A DNA stretch of 64,000 bases from Dehalogenimonas sp. WBC-2 (GCA_001005265.1 CP011392.1:186001-250000); one strand, 5' to 3'; positions 52,938 to 61,578 are shown, counted from the stretch's first letter. Notes: generated from the letters alone by a model not told the origin. Numbers and translations are program-made.

Positions 52938-53702
52938 ATGGAGACAATAGCGCCGGTGAAAGATCCGGGTTTCGATTCAGAAGAAGCCAATAAACGCAAG
53001 AAATACATGGTTGACTTGTTTGTGGTACAGGCCAAAAATTATGACTTTCATGATGATATTTATGGTTTGTACGCTCACCGGCTATGGGTACGTACCATGG
53101 TCAAGATTATTGAGCGTTTCATGAAAGGTAAAAAGCACGCCGATATGTTGGATATGGGCTGTGGCACTGGTTTTGTGACCTACAACGTTGCCAAGAAACT
53201 GCCCAATATCGATATTGAATCCTTTGACCTGTCGCCGGATATGATCAATGTGGCCAAACAACGTTATGAAAAAGGTTTTAAAGGCCGCAAGATAAAGTTC
53301 TGGGTGGCCGATGCTGAAGTTCCTTTTGGCAATGCCAAGTATGATATTGTAACCACCTCCTTTGCCTATCGTAACTTTGCCAATAAGCATCTGGCGACCA
53401 GGAATGTGTTTAACGCCCTTAAGCCGGGCGGTATATTCATCATACAGGATTTGACCAAACCTGAACGGCAGCCGATGAAAGGGCTGTACGCTTTTTATAT
53501 GAAATTTATACTCCCGATTTTTGCCGGGATCCTCGGCACTGAAAAAACAGCTGCTGGATGGCTTAAGAAGAGCACAGATATGATGCCGACTAACTCACAA
53601 CTGCAGAAGATTCTTGAAGACAGCGGCATGACAAATTGTTATTACAAGAGCCTTTCGGGCGGAATCGCCTGCATTATAGTCGGATTCAAACCGGAGGTTT
53701 AG
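52938..53702 (+). CDS. UbiE/MenG-like methyltransferase 1
   Basis: A 254-residue class I SAM-dependent methyltransferase. Motif I is LDMGCGTGFVTYN; post-I SFDLSP; the UbiE-type signature is AYRNFANKHLATRNVFNALKPGG followed (separately) by LTKPERQPMKGLYAFYMKFILP. The last element, GIACIIVGFK, matches the C terminus of quinone C-methyltransferases. The first 45 residues (DPGFDSEEANKRKKYMVDLF) are shared with the next gene. The start is ATG 52938 with AAGGAG. First gene of the five-gene operon; 2 bases to its paralogue. Confidence 0.88.
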   Translation: METIAPVKDPGFDSEEANKRKKYMVDLFVVQAKNYDFHDDIYGLYAHRLWVRTMVKIIERFMKGKKHADMLDMGCGTGFVTYNVAKKLPNIDIESFDLSPDMINVAKQRYEKGFKGRKIKFWVADAEVPFGNAKYDIVTTSFAYRNFANKHLATRNVFNALKPGGIFIIQDLTKPERQPMKGLYAFYMKFILPIFAGILGTEKTAAGWLKKSTDMMPTNSQLQKILEDSGMTNCYYKSLSGGIACIIVGFKPEV

Positions 53703-53704
53703 GG

Positions 53705-54472
53705 ATGGCAGCGCAAACAGCGGAGAAACACCTGGTGGATCCGGGTTTTGAATCTGAGGCGGCTAAAAAACGCAAGGCATACATGCTTGAGCTTTTTGGT
53801 TACCAGGCACCAAAATACGATCTCCACGATGATATCATTGGTATGGGCATCCATCGCCGGTGGGTTAAAGACGTGCTTAAGATCATTGGTCATTATAAAA
53901 AAGACAAAGATAAACTGAAGATGCTGGATCTGGCCTGCGGCACCGGCTTTGTCACCTTTAATACGGCGCGTAACTTTAACGATATTGAGATAGATGCTTT
54001 TGACCTGGTACCAGAGATGGTGGGGGTTGCAAAAAAACGCCACGCCAAGAGTTTCAAGGAGCGAAAAATCAATTTTTGGGTGGGTGATTCCGAGGTGCCT
54101 TACGGCGAGAACAAGTATGATATCATCACCACCTGTTTTGCTTTCCGCAATTTCGCCAATAAAAATCTGGCGGCACAGAATGTTTACCAGGCGCTCAAAC
54201 CTGGCGGCATATTCATCATTCAGGATATGACCAAGCCGGAAAGACAACCGCTGCGCGGATTATACCTTTTTGCGTTAAAATACCTGCTGCCTGTCGCCGG
54301 AACTATTCTGGGTACGGCTAAGGGGTCACCGCGTTATCTCTATAACTCAGTGATGCTTTTACCCAAGAACACTGATATCGCACGCATTATGACCGACAAC
54401 GGATTGGTTGATGTGTGGCATCGCTACCAGAGCGGCGGTATGGGCACCGTAGTTGTAGGTTACAAAAGATGA
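53705..54472 (+). CDS. UbiE/MenG-like methyltransferase 2
   Basis: A 255-residue paralogue of the preceding protein, with the same N-terminal DPGFESEAAKKRKAYMLELF, motif I LDLACGTGFVTFN, FRNFANKNLAAQNVYQALKPGG and TKPERQPLRGLYLFALKY. The two are clearly tandem duplicates that have diverged, which suggests two successive methylations or a heterodimer. The ATG at 53705 follows GGAGG in the end of the previous gene; its own stop overlaps the cyclase ATG (ATGA). Confidence 0.88.
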   Translation: MAAQTAEKHLVDPGFESEAAKKRKAYMLELFGYQAPKYDLHDDIIGMGIHRRWVKDVLKIIGHYKKDKDKLKMLDLACGTGFVTFNTARNFNDIEIDAFDLVPEMVGVAKKRHAKSFKERKINFWVGDSEVPYGENKYDIITTCFAFRNFANKNLAAQNVYQALKPGGIFIIQDMTKPERQPLRGLYLFALKYLLPVAGTILGTAKGSPRYLYNSVMLLPKNTDIARIMTDNGLVDVWHRYQSGGMGTVVVGYKR

Positions 54473-55575
54473 AGAGTGAGACAGCTGAATTGAGGACTCT
54501 GAAGTATGATATTGGAGGCGGGCGTTTTCGCCCCATCTATATCGGCCGGGATATTATTGGCCAATTATCTGAATGCGCAAGAACGCTGGAAGCGGACAAG
54601 TTTTTCATTATTACCGACGATAATGTCGCCGGTGTGTTTCTGGATGAGATCGAAGCCGAACTGTCAAAAGTTGCCGAGACTCATGCCTTTATCTTTCCTG
54701 CCGGAGAACAGTCAAAAACGCTTTCAACGTTAGAGTCGCTAGGTGCCAAAGTGCTGGATGCGCGGGCTACCAAATCCAGTGTTGTGGTCTGTCTGGGGGG
54801 TGGCGTCGTCGGCAATCTAGGTGGGCTTTTAGCCGCCCTGCTTTTCCGTGGCATACGCTTTTTCCACGTGCCGACAACAATGGTGGCGCAGATAGATTCG
54901 GCTATCGGTCAAAAACAGGCGGTTAACTATAAACGCGGTAAAAACCTCTTTGGTCAATACTACCCGCCAGAGTTTGTTTTTATTGACTTTGCTTTTTTAA
55001 GAAAGTTACCTCAGCGCCAGATCAAGGCTGGTCTGGCCGAATCGGTTAAACACGGCCTTTGCCAGGAAGAAAGTTTCTTTGAGTTTATCAACCAGCATGC
55101 CCCCGATTTTTCCTGGGAAGATATTGAATATATCTCACAACATACGATTGAACTTAAGCTGGAACTGCTGGTCATTGACCCGTATGAAGGCAAGCTGGAC
55201 CCACAACTGGAATTGGGTCACACCATCGGTCACGCCTTGGAAATCCGCAAGAACGGGCAATTATTACATGGTGAAGCTATTGCCATCGGTATGACCGTTG
55301 AAGCCAAGATATCGGTGGCTCTGGGTTTTATGTCTCCTGAACTGGCAGCCCGGATTGAAGCTATATTTAAGAAGATTGGTCTACCGACCCGTATTCCATC
55401 CGATATCTCAATAAATGAAATACTTGAAACCCTTACTTTCGACAACAAACGGCGCACTGCCATTAATGATTTTTTCCTGCTGGAATCGTTCGGCTGTTTC
55501 CACAAAGAAAATGGCAGAATAGCGTGCAAGGTGGTTGAACCACGGTTGAGGGAAGTTCTTGAGAGCGCTTACTAG
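54469..55575 (+). CDS. Sugar-phosphate cyclase, DHQS/2-deoxy-scyllo-inosose synthase-like
   Basis: A 368-residue NAD-dependent cyclase of the dehydroquinate synthase superfamily. Zinc ligands are in place (E191 in AGLAESVKHG, H251 in LGHTIGHALE, H267 in LLHGEA), as is the lysine K194. Diagnostic loops differ from AroB: GGGVVGNLGG has Asn where AroB has Asp, and DSAIGQKQAVN replaces DSSVGGKTGVN. KQAVN and GGGV-x-GN are as I know them from 2-deoxy-scyllo-inosose synthases, which cyclise glucose-6-phosphate. The ATG overlaps the methyltransferase stop; the prenyltransferase starts inside its last codons. Substrate is inferred, not shown. Confidence 0.82.
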   Translation: MKSETAELRTLKYDIGGGRFRPIYIGRDIIGQLSECARTLEADKFFIITDDNVAGVFLDEIEAELSKVAETHAFIFPAGEQSKTLSTLESLGAKVLDARATKSSVVVCLGGGVVGNLGGLLAALLFRGIRFFHVPTTMVAQIDSAIGQKQAVNYKRGKNLFGQYYPPEFVFIDFAFLRKLPQRQIKAGLAESVKHGLCQEESFFEFINQHAPDFSWEDIEYISQHTIELKLELLVIDPYEGKLDPQLELGHTIGHALEIRKNGQLLHGEAIAIGMTVEAKISVALGFMSPELAARIEAIFKKIGLPTRIPSDISINEILETLTFDNKRRTAINDFFLLESFGCFHKENGRIACKVVEPRLREVLESAY

Positions 55576-56485
55576 TCCGGCACCGGTGCCTTTCACCTAT
55601 TGGTCACAAGCGGCACGTCTGAAATTTTTACCCCAGGGTGTTCTGCCGGTGATTATTGGCGGGGTGGCGGCTTATACAGTTGGTTTTTTCAACCCAATCC
55701 ATTTCATTATTGCCTTTATGGCTGCGGCGGCAGTCCAGATTGGGCTAACCATGTTTAACGATACCCTGGATTTTAAGTACGGCACCGACCGATGTACTGA
55801 TAGGTTGAAGAACCCTTTTTCCGGTGGTTCCGGTGTACTCGCCTCTGGCTGCATCAAACCAAGGCAAGCGATGACGGTCATTATCGGCCTGTATCTTGTG
55901 GCATTTATTGCCGCGGTTTATTTTGCCTTTGCTGTCGGGCTATGGAGTCTGGGGCTTGCCGTAATCGGTGCCGCCATCTCAATCGCTTATTCTGCCAAAC
56001 CGTTCCGGTTGGCTTATCGCGGCTTGGGAGAAGTGGCTATGATGCTCGGTTACGGACCGATAGTGACCGGCTGGAGTTATTATATCCATACCGGTAATCT
56101 TACACCGGAAGTACTGTTAATCGGTCTCATCCCGGGCCTTTCGATGTGGACGATGATCATCATTAATGAGATACCTGATTACGCGGAGGATCGTGAAGCA
56201 GGTAAACGCAATCTGACCTACCGTCTGGGACAGCGGAAGGCTAAGAATCTGTTTGTGGTCTCGCTTGGCGCACTATATGGTTATGTTGCAGTGCTTATAA
56301 TCACCGGGGTACTGCCGGTAGCGGCGATGCTGGTCTTTCTGGGATTGCCTTTAGCCATTGCTGCGGCGCGTGCGGCGCAGTCTTATTATCTTGATCCCAT
56401 TAAAGTGGCTGTTTCCAATAAATATATGGTCATGGTCTATTCAGTCACCAATCTTTCGGTGGCACTGGGTTTATTACTGAAGTGA
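55559..56485 (+). CDS. UbiA/MenA-like membrane prenyltransferase
   Basis: A 308-residue integral membrane protein with eight to nine helices and both prenyl-diphosphate motifs: MFNDTLDFKYGTD (N67-D68-x-x-D71) and NEIPDYAEDREAGKRNL (D207, D211). NPFSGGSGVL between them is MenA-like. It should transfer a polyprenyl chain to a polar ring acceptor. The start is TTG 55559 with GAGGG, overlapping the cyclase stop by 17 bases, so the two are made together and the cyclase product may lead to its acceptor. It is followed by a third methyltransferase. Confidence 0.9.
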   Translation: MRALTSPAPVPFTYWSQAARLKFLPQGVLPVIIGGVAAYTVGFFNPIHFIIAFMAAAAVQIGLTMFNDTLDFKYGTDRCTDRLKNPFSGGSGVLASGCIKPRQAMTVIIGLYLVAFIAAVYFAFAVGLWSLGLAVIGAAISIAYSAKPFRLAYRGLGEVAMMLGYGPIVTGWSYYIHTGNLTPEVLLIGLIPGLSMWTMIIINEIPDYAEDREAGKRNLTYRLGQRKAKNLFVVSLGALYGYVAVLIITGVLPVAAMLVFLGLPLAIAAARAAQSYYLDPIKVAVSNKYMVMVYSVTNLSVALGLLLK

Positions 56486-56494
56486 AGGACTAGT

Positions 56495-57112
56495 ATGGTA
56501 GAGCCAAAATTTTTTGAGACTATTGCTCCGGTTTATGACTTCCTGACCAAGTTGTTTATGGGTGGAACCTACGAAAGTATTCGCAGGCGTATGCTTAATG
56601 AGGATACTTCTGAGATGACGATCCTTGACCTATGTTGCGGTACCGGCTATATCTGTAATTCTATCGAAGCCAAGAGAATAGTCGGATTGGACCAGTCAGA
56701 TGCCATGCTCAAGCGTAATGCCAAAGTAAAACGGGACAATAAGACTCTTGTTAAGGGTAATGCTTATCAAATGCCGTTTCAGGCCGACGAATTTGACCGG
56801 ATCTATAATTCCAGCGCCTCTCATGAATTCAAGCTTTTCCCGCGTCTACTTAAAAAGAGCTTTGAGATACTTAAACCGGGTGGCAAGATAGTCATCTTTG
56901 ACATTTATCAGCCTAAGAACCCGGTGCTATCCTTTGTAATGAATACCTTTGTCCGCTATGTTGTGGAGCGGGGTATCATGTTTGTTCATACAAAAGACGG
57001 CTGGAGACAGATGTTGGAAGAGGCGGGGTTTGAGGTGCAGGAATTGGACGTGGTACGCGGTATGTATATTTTTGCCCGTGCGGTTAAGCCGCTTGGAGTT
57101 GCCGCCGGCTAG
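56495..57112 (+). CDS. Class I methyltransferase 3 of the operon
   Basis: A 205-residue SAM methyltransferase: LDLCCGTGYICNS (motif I), VGLDQSDAML (acidic post-I), GNAYQMPFQADEFDRIYN and FEILKPGGKIVIFDIY. It is shorter than and not closely related to the two paralogues at the start of the operon but begins with the UbiE-like ETIAPVYDFLTKLF. AAGGA precedes the ATG, 9 bases after the prenyltransferase stop. Likely a late step in the same pathway. Confidence 0.88.
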   Translation: MVEPKFFETIAPVYDFLTKLFMGGTYESIRRRMLNEDTSEMTILDLCCGTGYICNSIEAKRIVGLDQSDAMLKRNAKVKRDNKTLVKGNAYQMPFQADEFDRIYNSSASHEFKLFPRLLKKSFEILKPGGKIVIFDIYQPKNPVLSFVMNTFVRYVVERGIMFVHTKDGWRQMLEEAGFEVQELDVVRGMYIFARAVKPLGVAAG

Positions 57113-57165
57113 TTGCATTTGCTCCAAGGACTCGCAGGGACTGTTTTTTACCCTGTGGGTGATGG

Positions 57166-57171
57166 TATAAT
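57166..57171 (+). promoter_or_regulatory. Candidate -10 of the 107-residue gene
   Basis: A perfect TATAAT at 57166-57171 lies 34 bases ahead of the ATG at 57206. The -35 is weak. Confidence 0.4.
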
Positions 57172-57205
57172 ACTTGAACAGACAAAGGAGGAAACTATCA
57201 GTAAG

Positions 57206-57529
57206 ATGGGATTGACATTGGGTGAAGCGATACGTCATATAGTCAACAAAAACTACGCGATAGTGGCCGCAGACCTTTTTGATGAATGTCTTGGCAAAAA
57301 ATACGGAGAAGTTGCAAAGGTGCCGGCTAAAGACAAGACCACCTGGCCGATTAAGATTGAAGACAAGCTTAAGGAAGTGCACCAGGCTAAATTGACTGAA
57401 GGTGAGTTTAAGTGGACGCGGCAAGATGTTGCCTCCGACACCTACATTGAGGTCAAACTCTGGCTGGAAGATGAACTAGGTGTGCCGCACAAAGAAGTTG
57501 ACCGCAGTTTCAAACTGGGCGTAAATTAA
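57206..57529 (+). CDS. Hypothetical protein, 107 residues
   Basis: A small soluble, charged protein (GLTLGEAIRHIVNKNYAIVA at the start, EVDRSFKLGVN at the end). No family recognised. The perfect AAAGGAGG at 57185-57192 lies 13 bases ahead of ATG 57206 and about five bases ahead of an in-frame ATC (57197), so the start may be the ATG with long spacing or a rare ATC. A terminator-like hairpin follows. It may form the end of the preceding operon or a unit of its own. Confidence 0.65.
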   Translation: MGLTLGEAIRHIVNKNYAIVAADLFDECLGKKYGEVAKVPAKDKTTWPIKIEDKLKEVHQAKLTEGEFKWTRQDVASDTYIEVKLWLEDELGVPHKEVDRSFKLGVN

Positions 57530-57552
57530 AAAAATCTGGTTTTCATTGCTTG

Positions 57553-57581
57553 CAGCCGCCATCAGGCGGCTGTCGGTTTTT
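57553..57581 (+). terminator. Probable terminator after the 107-residue gene
   Basis: Stem CAGCCGCC/GGCGGCTG with an ATCA loop; a TCGG gap precedes T5, so it is not ideal. Confidence 0.6.
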
Positions 57582-57691
57582 CAGGCGACTGACAGATGAT
57601 TTGACACCCCTGAAGTTGCCGCCTAGAATTTGTCTGAGAATGAAATCAGTTACTGTACAACTTAGTATTTAATAATTAAGAAGGTGCCATT

Positions 57692-58138
57692 TTGAGTTTG
57701 AAAGATACTCTGCCGGTTGAATTGAAAGATGCGCTGCGTGCCGGAGACAAGGTGAGATTGTCTACACTCCGGTTGATCCTTTCAGCGGTCAATTATGCAG
57801 AGATAGAACAACAGAAGACATTAGACGATCAGGGTATACATGCCGTCATTGCCAAAATGGCCAAGCAGCGGCGTGAGAGTATCGAGGCTTTTCAGGCGGG
57901 CAATCGCTCTGATTTGGTGGCTATCGAACAGGCTGAGCTTGAAATTCTGGAAAGCTATCTGCCTCGCCAGCTTTCCAGAGATGAGATTATTGCTGAAGCA
58001 AAGAAGGTCATTTTAGAAGTGAGTGCTAATAAACCGCAGGATATGGGCAAGGTTATGGGTAAACTGACGCCGCTGCTCCGCGGCAAAGCTGATGGCAAAG
58101 ACATTGCGGCAGTGGTGACAGAGTTGCTGAAGCAATAA
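57692..58138 (+). CDS. yqeY: GatB/YqeY domain protein
   Basis: A 148-residue YqeY protein: LKDALRAGDKVRLSTLRLIL near the start and the family end DMGKVMGKLTPLLRGKADGKD. This helical domain is the tRNA-binding tail of GatB; stand-alone copies may act in amidotransferase-dependent charging of Asn/Gln-tRNA. The start is TTG 57692 with AAGG upstream. Usually encoded near rpsU; here rpsU is 16 kb away. Confidence 0.93.
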   Translation: MSLKDTLPVELKDALRAGDKVRLSTLRLILSAVNYAEIEQQKTLDDQGIHAVIAKMAKQRRESIEAFQAGNRSDLVAIEQAELEILESYLPRQLSRDEIIAEAKKVILEVSANKPQDMGKVMGKLTPLLRGKADGKDIAAVVTELLKQ

Positions 58139-58183
58139 TCCGGGTGTAGTATTGGTTAACCGGATTAAGCAGGAGGCCATCCG

Positions 58184-58540
58184 ATGAGAAAAAATTATAT
58201 CATGGCGGCGACCATCTGGCTGACTGCGCTGGCGTCGGCGGGTGCCATAGGCTATATGATTTATGGTCTCGGGCATAATTTCCGAAACATCACTGAATCC
58301 TTTATTGACCTGATACCACTTTTCGCGGTCACTCTTACCTTTGTGGTTTCAATGGTGCTGGCACTGAAAATTATGACAAGGCATGGCAATTCGGCTAAGA
58401 CAATAGTTCAAATCTGGTTCTCTATTTTATTAATTGTGTCCCTCACTGCGTTTGTCAGTTTTTTCGGTTTACTCATTGCACCGGCGGCGTATTTTCTATA
58501 CCTGGGTATGGCTCGAAATGGCTCTGCAAAACCGGCCTGA
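58184..58540 (+). CDS. Small membrane protein, unknown
   Basis: A 118-residue protein with three predicted helices (about 7-27, 41-62 and 75-107, the last possibly two). An AGGAGG site precedes the ATG. No family recognised. Follows yqeY by 45 bases and converges on the radical SAM gene. Confidence 0.65.
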   Translation: MRKNYIMAATIWLTALASAGAIGYMIYGLGHNFRNITESFIDLIPLFAVTLTFVVSMVLALKIMTRHGNSAKTIVQIWFSILLIVSLTAFVSFFGLLIAPAAYFLYLGMARNGSAKPA

Positions 58541-58553
58541 TCCAATCCTTTAC

Positions 58554-60083
58554 TCACATATTCACCATATGCCAGGGTAGAATATCCTTTTCGGTGAAGT
58601 GATGCCGGGCGTAATCATCGGTTGACAGACCACTTGATTTCATGGCCCGCCGCCAACCGGCCAGGGATATTTTGTCCAGTTTCTCGATGGCCTGCGCTAA
58701 ACTCCCATCACCGCGAGACAGGGTTGCCTGAACCTGTCCCCAATCAGCATTGTCAGCCTTGACCTTGACACCGCGGGGCGGCAGCGTCCGCTCCAGCATG
58801 TCGAATCGTTGTTCGATGACTGTTCCGTCTGCCATAGGCTGCCGCTCGAATTGGGTCTGCGCCTTGGGGATGAAAGCCGAGACATTTAGAGATAACAGCA
58901 TCCGATGCCGGTCGGCTTCAACTTTACATCGGAGAGCCAGATCCGCGAGGGATGACACGTCCTGGTCGGTTTCATTTGGAAGGCCGACCATTGAATAGAG
59001 GGTCAGCTGCTTGATGCCCGCCTGGCCGATTTTGTCCACTGCCGTGATAACATCATCATTTGAAAAATTCTTGCCGATGGACCGTCTGAGTTGGTCAGTG
59101 CCGGCCTCCGGAGCGATGGTCAGGCTCTTGACGCCTCCTTTGACCAATTCATTGAGGACATCCACCGAAATAGGTTTTACCCTCATTGAACCGATGGACA
59201 GACCATAACCCAGTTCTCTCAAACCCCGAAGCAGTTCTACAATCTGGGGATGCTCGCTGACAACGGGACCGACTAGGGCAACGCGGTCGCGATGCTGCCG
59301 GTTGGCTGCCGCCTGCTCCAACAAGGAGGCGACGGAACGATACCGGAAAGGGCAGAAAGTACCGGCCACCAGGCAAAAGCGGCAGGAAAAACGGCAGCCC
59401 CGCTGCACTTCCAGCAGGTACATATCGCCGAATTCAGTGTCATCAGTAAAGATAGTACTGCCGACGGGGAAATCGTCCAGTTGGGCGGTGTACTGCCTTT
59501 TAACCGGATTGACGCTGTGCCCCGGCACATAGATACCGGGCAGCAATGCCAGCTTTGCCAATAACTCATGGCGGGGCGTGCCGTCGTTAGCTTTCAGCAA
59601 CTCAATCAGACCCGGCAGAATAGCCTCGGCCTCACCGATGCAGACAACATCAAAAAAGGCGGCCACCGGCGCCGGGTTGGCGGTAAGGATTGCCCCACCG
59701 CCAATGACCAGCGGATGAGTCTCATCGCGGCCAGCCGAATAGACCGGGATGCCGGCGGCGCGCAACAGCGGCGGTATGTTCAAATAGTCCAGTTCCCAGG
59801 ATAATGAGAAGGCCAGAACATTGAAATCGGTCAGCGGGCGGCGGCTTTCGATAGACAGCGCGCCACTGGTCGACAACTCTTTTTCATCCCAGAAGACCCG
59901 TTCGGCCAGAATATCGGCCTGTGAGTTCAGCCATTTGTAAAGGGCATGCACGCCCAGGTTGGACATGCCGATATGGTAGCTGTTGGGAAAGACGATAGCC
60001 ACCGGCAGATGTCCACCCCAATCCTTGACCACGGCACCGGACTCCGCGTTGAACCGGTCTTTAAGGACTCTATTCCAGACCAT
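58554..60083 (-). CDS. B12-binding-domain radical SAM protein
   Basis: A protein of about 509 residues. The N-terminal 180 residues are cobalamin-binding-like (VAIVFPNSYHIGMSNLGVHALY; VLAFSLSWELDYLNIPPLL), followed by the radical SAM core with RGCRFSCRFCLVAGTFCPFR (C-x3-C-x2-C). It resembles the first half of TIGR03960-type proteins, whose second half (DUF2344) acts in tRNA or ribosomal modification and is absent here. The His for axial cobalamin binding is not evident. ATG 60083 (MVWNRVLKDRF) is chosen over TTG 60107. Substrate unknown. Confidence 0.85.
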   Translation of the reverse strand: MVWNRVLKDRFNAESGAVVKDWGGHLPVAIVFPNSYHIGMSNLGVHALYKWLNSQADILAERVFWDEKELSTSGALSIESRRPLTDFNVLAFSLSWELDYLNIPPLLRAAGIPVYSAGRDETHPLVIGGGAILTANPAPVAAFFDVVCIGEAEAILPGLIELLKANDGTPRHELLAKLALLPGIYVPGHSVNPVKRQYTAQLDDFPVGSTIFTDDTEFGDMYLLEVQRGCRFSCRFCLVAGTFCPFRYRSVASLLEQAAANRQHRDRVALVGPVVSEHPQIVELLRGLRELGYGLSIGSMRVKPISVDVLNELVKGGVKSLTIAPEAGTDQLRRSIGKNFSNDDVITAVDKIGQAGIKQLTLYSMVGLPNETDQDVSSLADLALRCKVEADRHRMLLSLNVSAFIPKAQTQFERQPMADGTVIEQRFDMLERTLPPRGVKVKADNADWGQVQATLSRGDGSLAQAIEKLDKISLAGWRRAMKSSGLSTDDYARHHFTEKDILPWHMVNM

Positions 60084-60167
60084 CGGGCCTCGGGGGAGGA
60101 GCACCAAATCTTAAGCGCCAAATTTTAAAAAAATTACAAGTTCTAAATACCAAAGGACTCCCGCGCA

Positions 60168-60998
60168 TTAAGCCTGATCAAAATCTCTTGGTGGTTGCGG
60201 CGGCTGTTGTTTCCAGGGCTGCCATGGTTGCAGGGTGGGGGGTTGCAATGGCGGCAGAGGCTGGGGAACCGAGGGTTGCGGCTGCATGACCAGTTGCTGG
60301 CTCTGCGGCTGCTGTTGCTGTTGTTGCCCGGATGATGGCGTTGGTGCAGGTGTGGATTGTGGTTGCGGTGCCGATTGCTGCGGGGCTTGCGGCTGGTTCT
60401 TAGGCTGAGGACGCCGACGCGGCGGCCGCTGCGTGCGCTGGGCCGGCGGAGTCTTCCAGGTACCACGGAGCAGGTTACCGTCTATGACATGGATCACGTC
60501 GGCGACCTTGCGCAGGATTACCGAGGTGCGCTCCTCACCGAAGAGGGCTACTTCCACATGCTTGCCGTTGTCTTTGACCGCCTGAAGCGCGCCGACGAAG
60601 TCAGAATCACCGGCCACCAGTATGGCGGTGTCGTAGTTATTCTTGTAGCAGTGGGTCAGCATGTCGGTGGCCAGCATGACATCCACACCCTTTTCATAGG
60701 GAGGGGTGTTCGGCCAGGCGCTGGTATAGACCAGCCGTCCCAGGCGCAACTCGGTGTAGGGGATAGCCTCCACGCTGTCGAAGAAGGAGTGCTGATCCTT
60801 GAAACGCTCCGGTTCTTCACGCTGACCGACTTCAACATTGTAATAGTAGATACGCACCAGACGGCGCTTGTCCACCAGTTTATCGCAGAACTTGCCAATC
60901 TCCAGGTCGGAGCGGTGAAAATGGGCTTTAAGGGAATGATACATATTAGAACCATCAATGAAGACCATGACGCGGTCGTCTCGTTCTCTGTCAACCAA
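60168..60998 (-). CDS. NYN domain (LabA/DUF88) nuclease with Pro/Gln-rich tail
   Basis: A 276-residue protein. Residues 10-165 are a PIN-like NYN domain with the acidic site residues in MVFIDGSNMYHSL, GVDVMLATDMLTH and LVAGDSDFVGAL, so a metal-dependent RNase activity is likely. After residue 185 the chain is about 90 residues of Pro, Gln and Arg (RRRPQPKNQPQ, QQQQQPQSQQ), disordered and perhaps RNA-binding. The start is TTG 60998 with a perfect AGGAGGT seven bases upstream; the frame extends 30 codons further but the site argues against it. Confidence 0.88.
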   Translation of the reverse strand: MVDRERDDRVMVFIDGSNMYHSLKAHFHRSDLEIGKFCDKLVDKRRLVRIYYYNVEVGQREEPERFKDQHSFFDSVEAIPYTELRLGRLVYTSAWPNTPPYEKGVDVMLATDMLTHCYKNNYDTAILVAGDSDFVGALQAVKDNGKHVEVALFGEERTSVILRKVADVIHVIDGNLLRGTWKTPPAQRTQRPPRRRPQPKNQPQAPQQSAPQPQSTPAPTPSSGQQQQQQPQSQQLVMQPQPSVPQPLPPLQPPTLQPWQPWKQQPPQPPRDFDQA

Positions 60999-61135
60999 GG
61001 GAGGTACCTCCTGTGTGTATATTCCAATTATAGGATGTTGAACGGCTAAATGCGAACAAAGCCAGTATATTGGGAAAATCCAAGGCAAAAATTAGCAAAA
61101 AATTTCAATTCCCAAAACCCAACGGTGCAGCGGGC

Positions 61136-61198
61136 GAATTGTTTTGACACAAATAGCCGTTTTTTGGCACCTGGAGTTTTGATTCAAAGCAACAATTC
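61136..61198 (+). repeat. GAATTGTT-ended palindromic element, copy 3
   Basis: A 63-bp element almost identical to 25046-25108 with the same inverted ends. The left-flanking AAAAAATTTCAATTCCCAAAA is also shared. The gene-free region 60999-61828 holds this element and repeat copy F. Confidence 0.85.
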
Positions 61199-61295
61199 AG
61201 GGGCGAATAATACCAATAATCCAATAATACCAAATCCAATTTCCAATAAGAGGGGTGGATTCTCCACGCGTTACCCTTTCAGTTGATGCAGAACA

Positions 61296-61578
61296 TTGAT
61301 TATTTATAGAACGATACCTTCCAATATCCGGCCTCCGGCGCCGGAAAGAAGCCCTGCGGAGGTTGTTTCCCCGAAAGTGAAAATTACGGAAACAACCTCT
61401 TTTTTACGATTGAAAGCGGCTAAAACAACCGGTTGTTTGCCGTAAACAACCTCAATAAACCCGAAAACAACCGATGACAAACACTCTTTATAAATGCCAG
61501 AAATACTGAGAACACATGTTAGCACACAGGTTGGTGGGGTGTCAATGGGGTTTTGGAACTTTTTGGGGGTTTATTTTG
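61296..61578 (-). repeat. Dispersed promoter-bearing repeat, copy F (longest)
   Basis: About 283 bp, the fullest copy. On the minus strand: AAATAAACCCCCAAAAAG, TTCCAAAACCCCA, TTGACA (61545-61540), an 18-base spacer, extended -10 TGCTAACAT (TAACAT 61521-61516), GTGTTCTCAG, then about 190 bases with nested pairs: GAGGTTGTTTACGG/CAAACAACC, AACAACCGGTTGTT, GAGGTTGTTTCC/GGGGAAACAACCTC, and the palindrome CCGGCGCCGG. Strongest match to copy A. Confidence 0.88.

Noticed and set aside
61304-61525. 73-residue ORF inside repeat copy F
   Set aside because: The frame is broken in copies A, C and E, so the conserved feature is the nucleotide sequence and its inverted repeats, not a protein.
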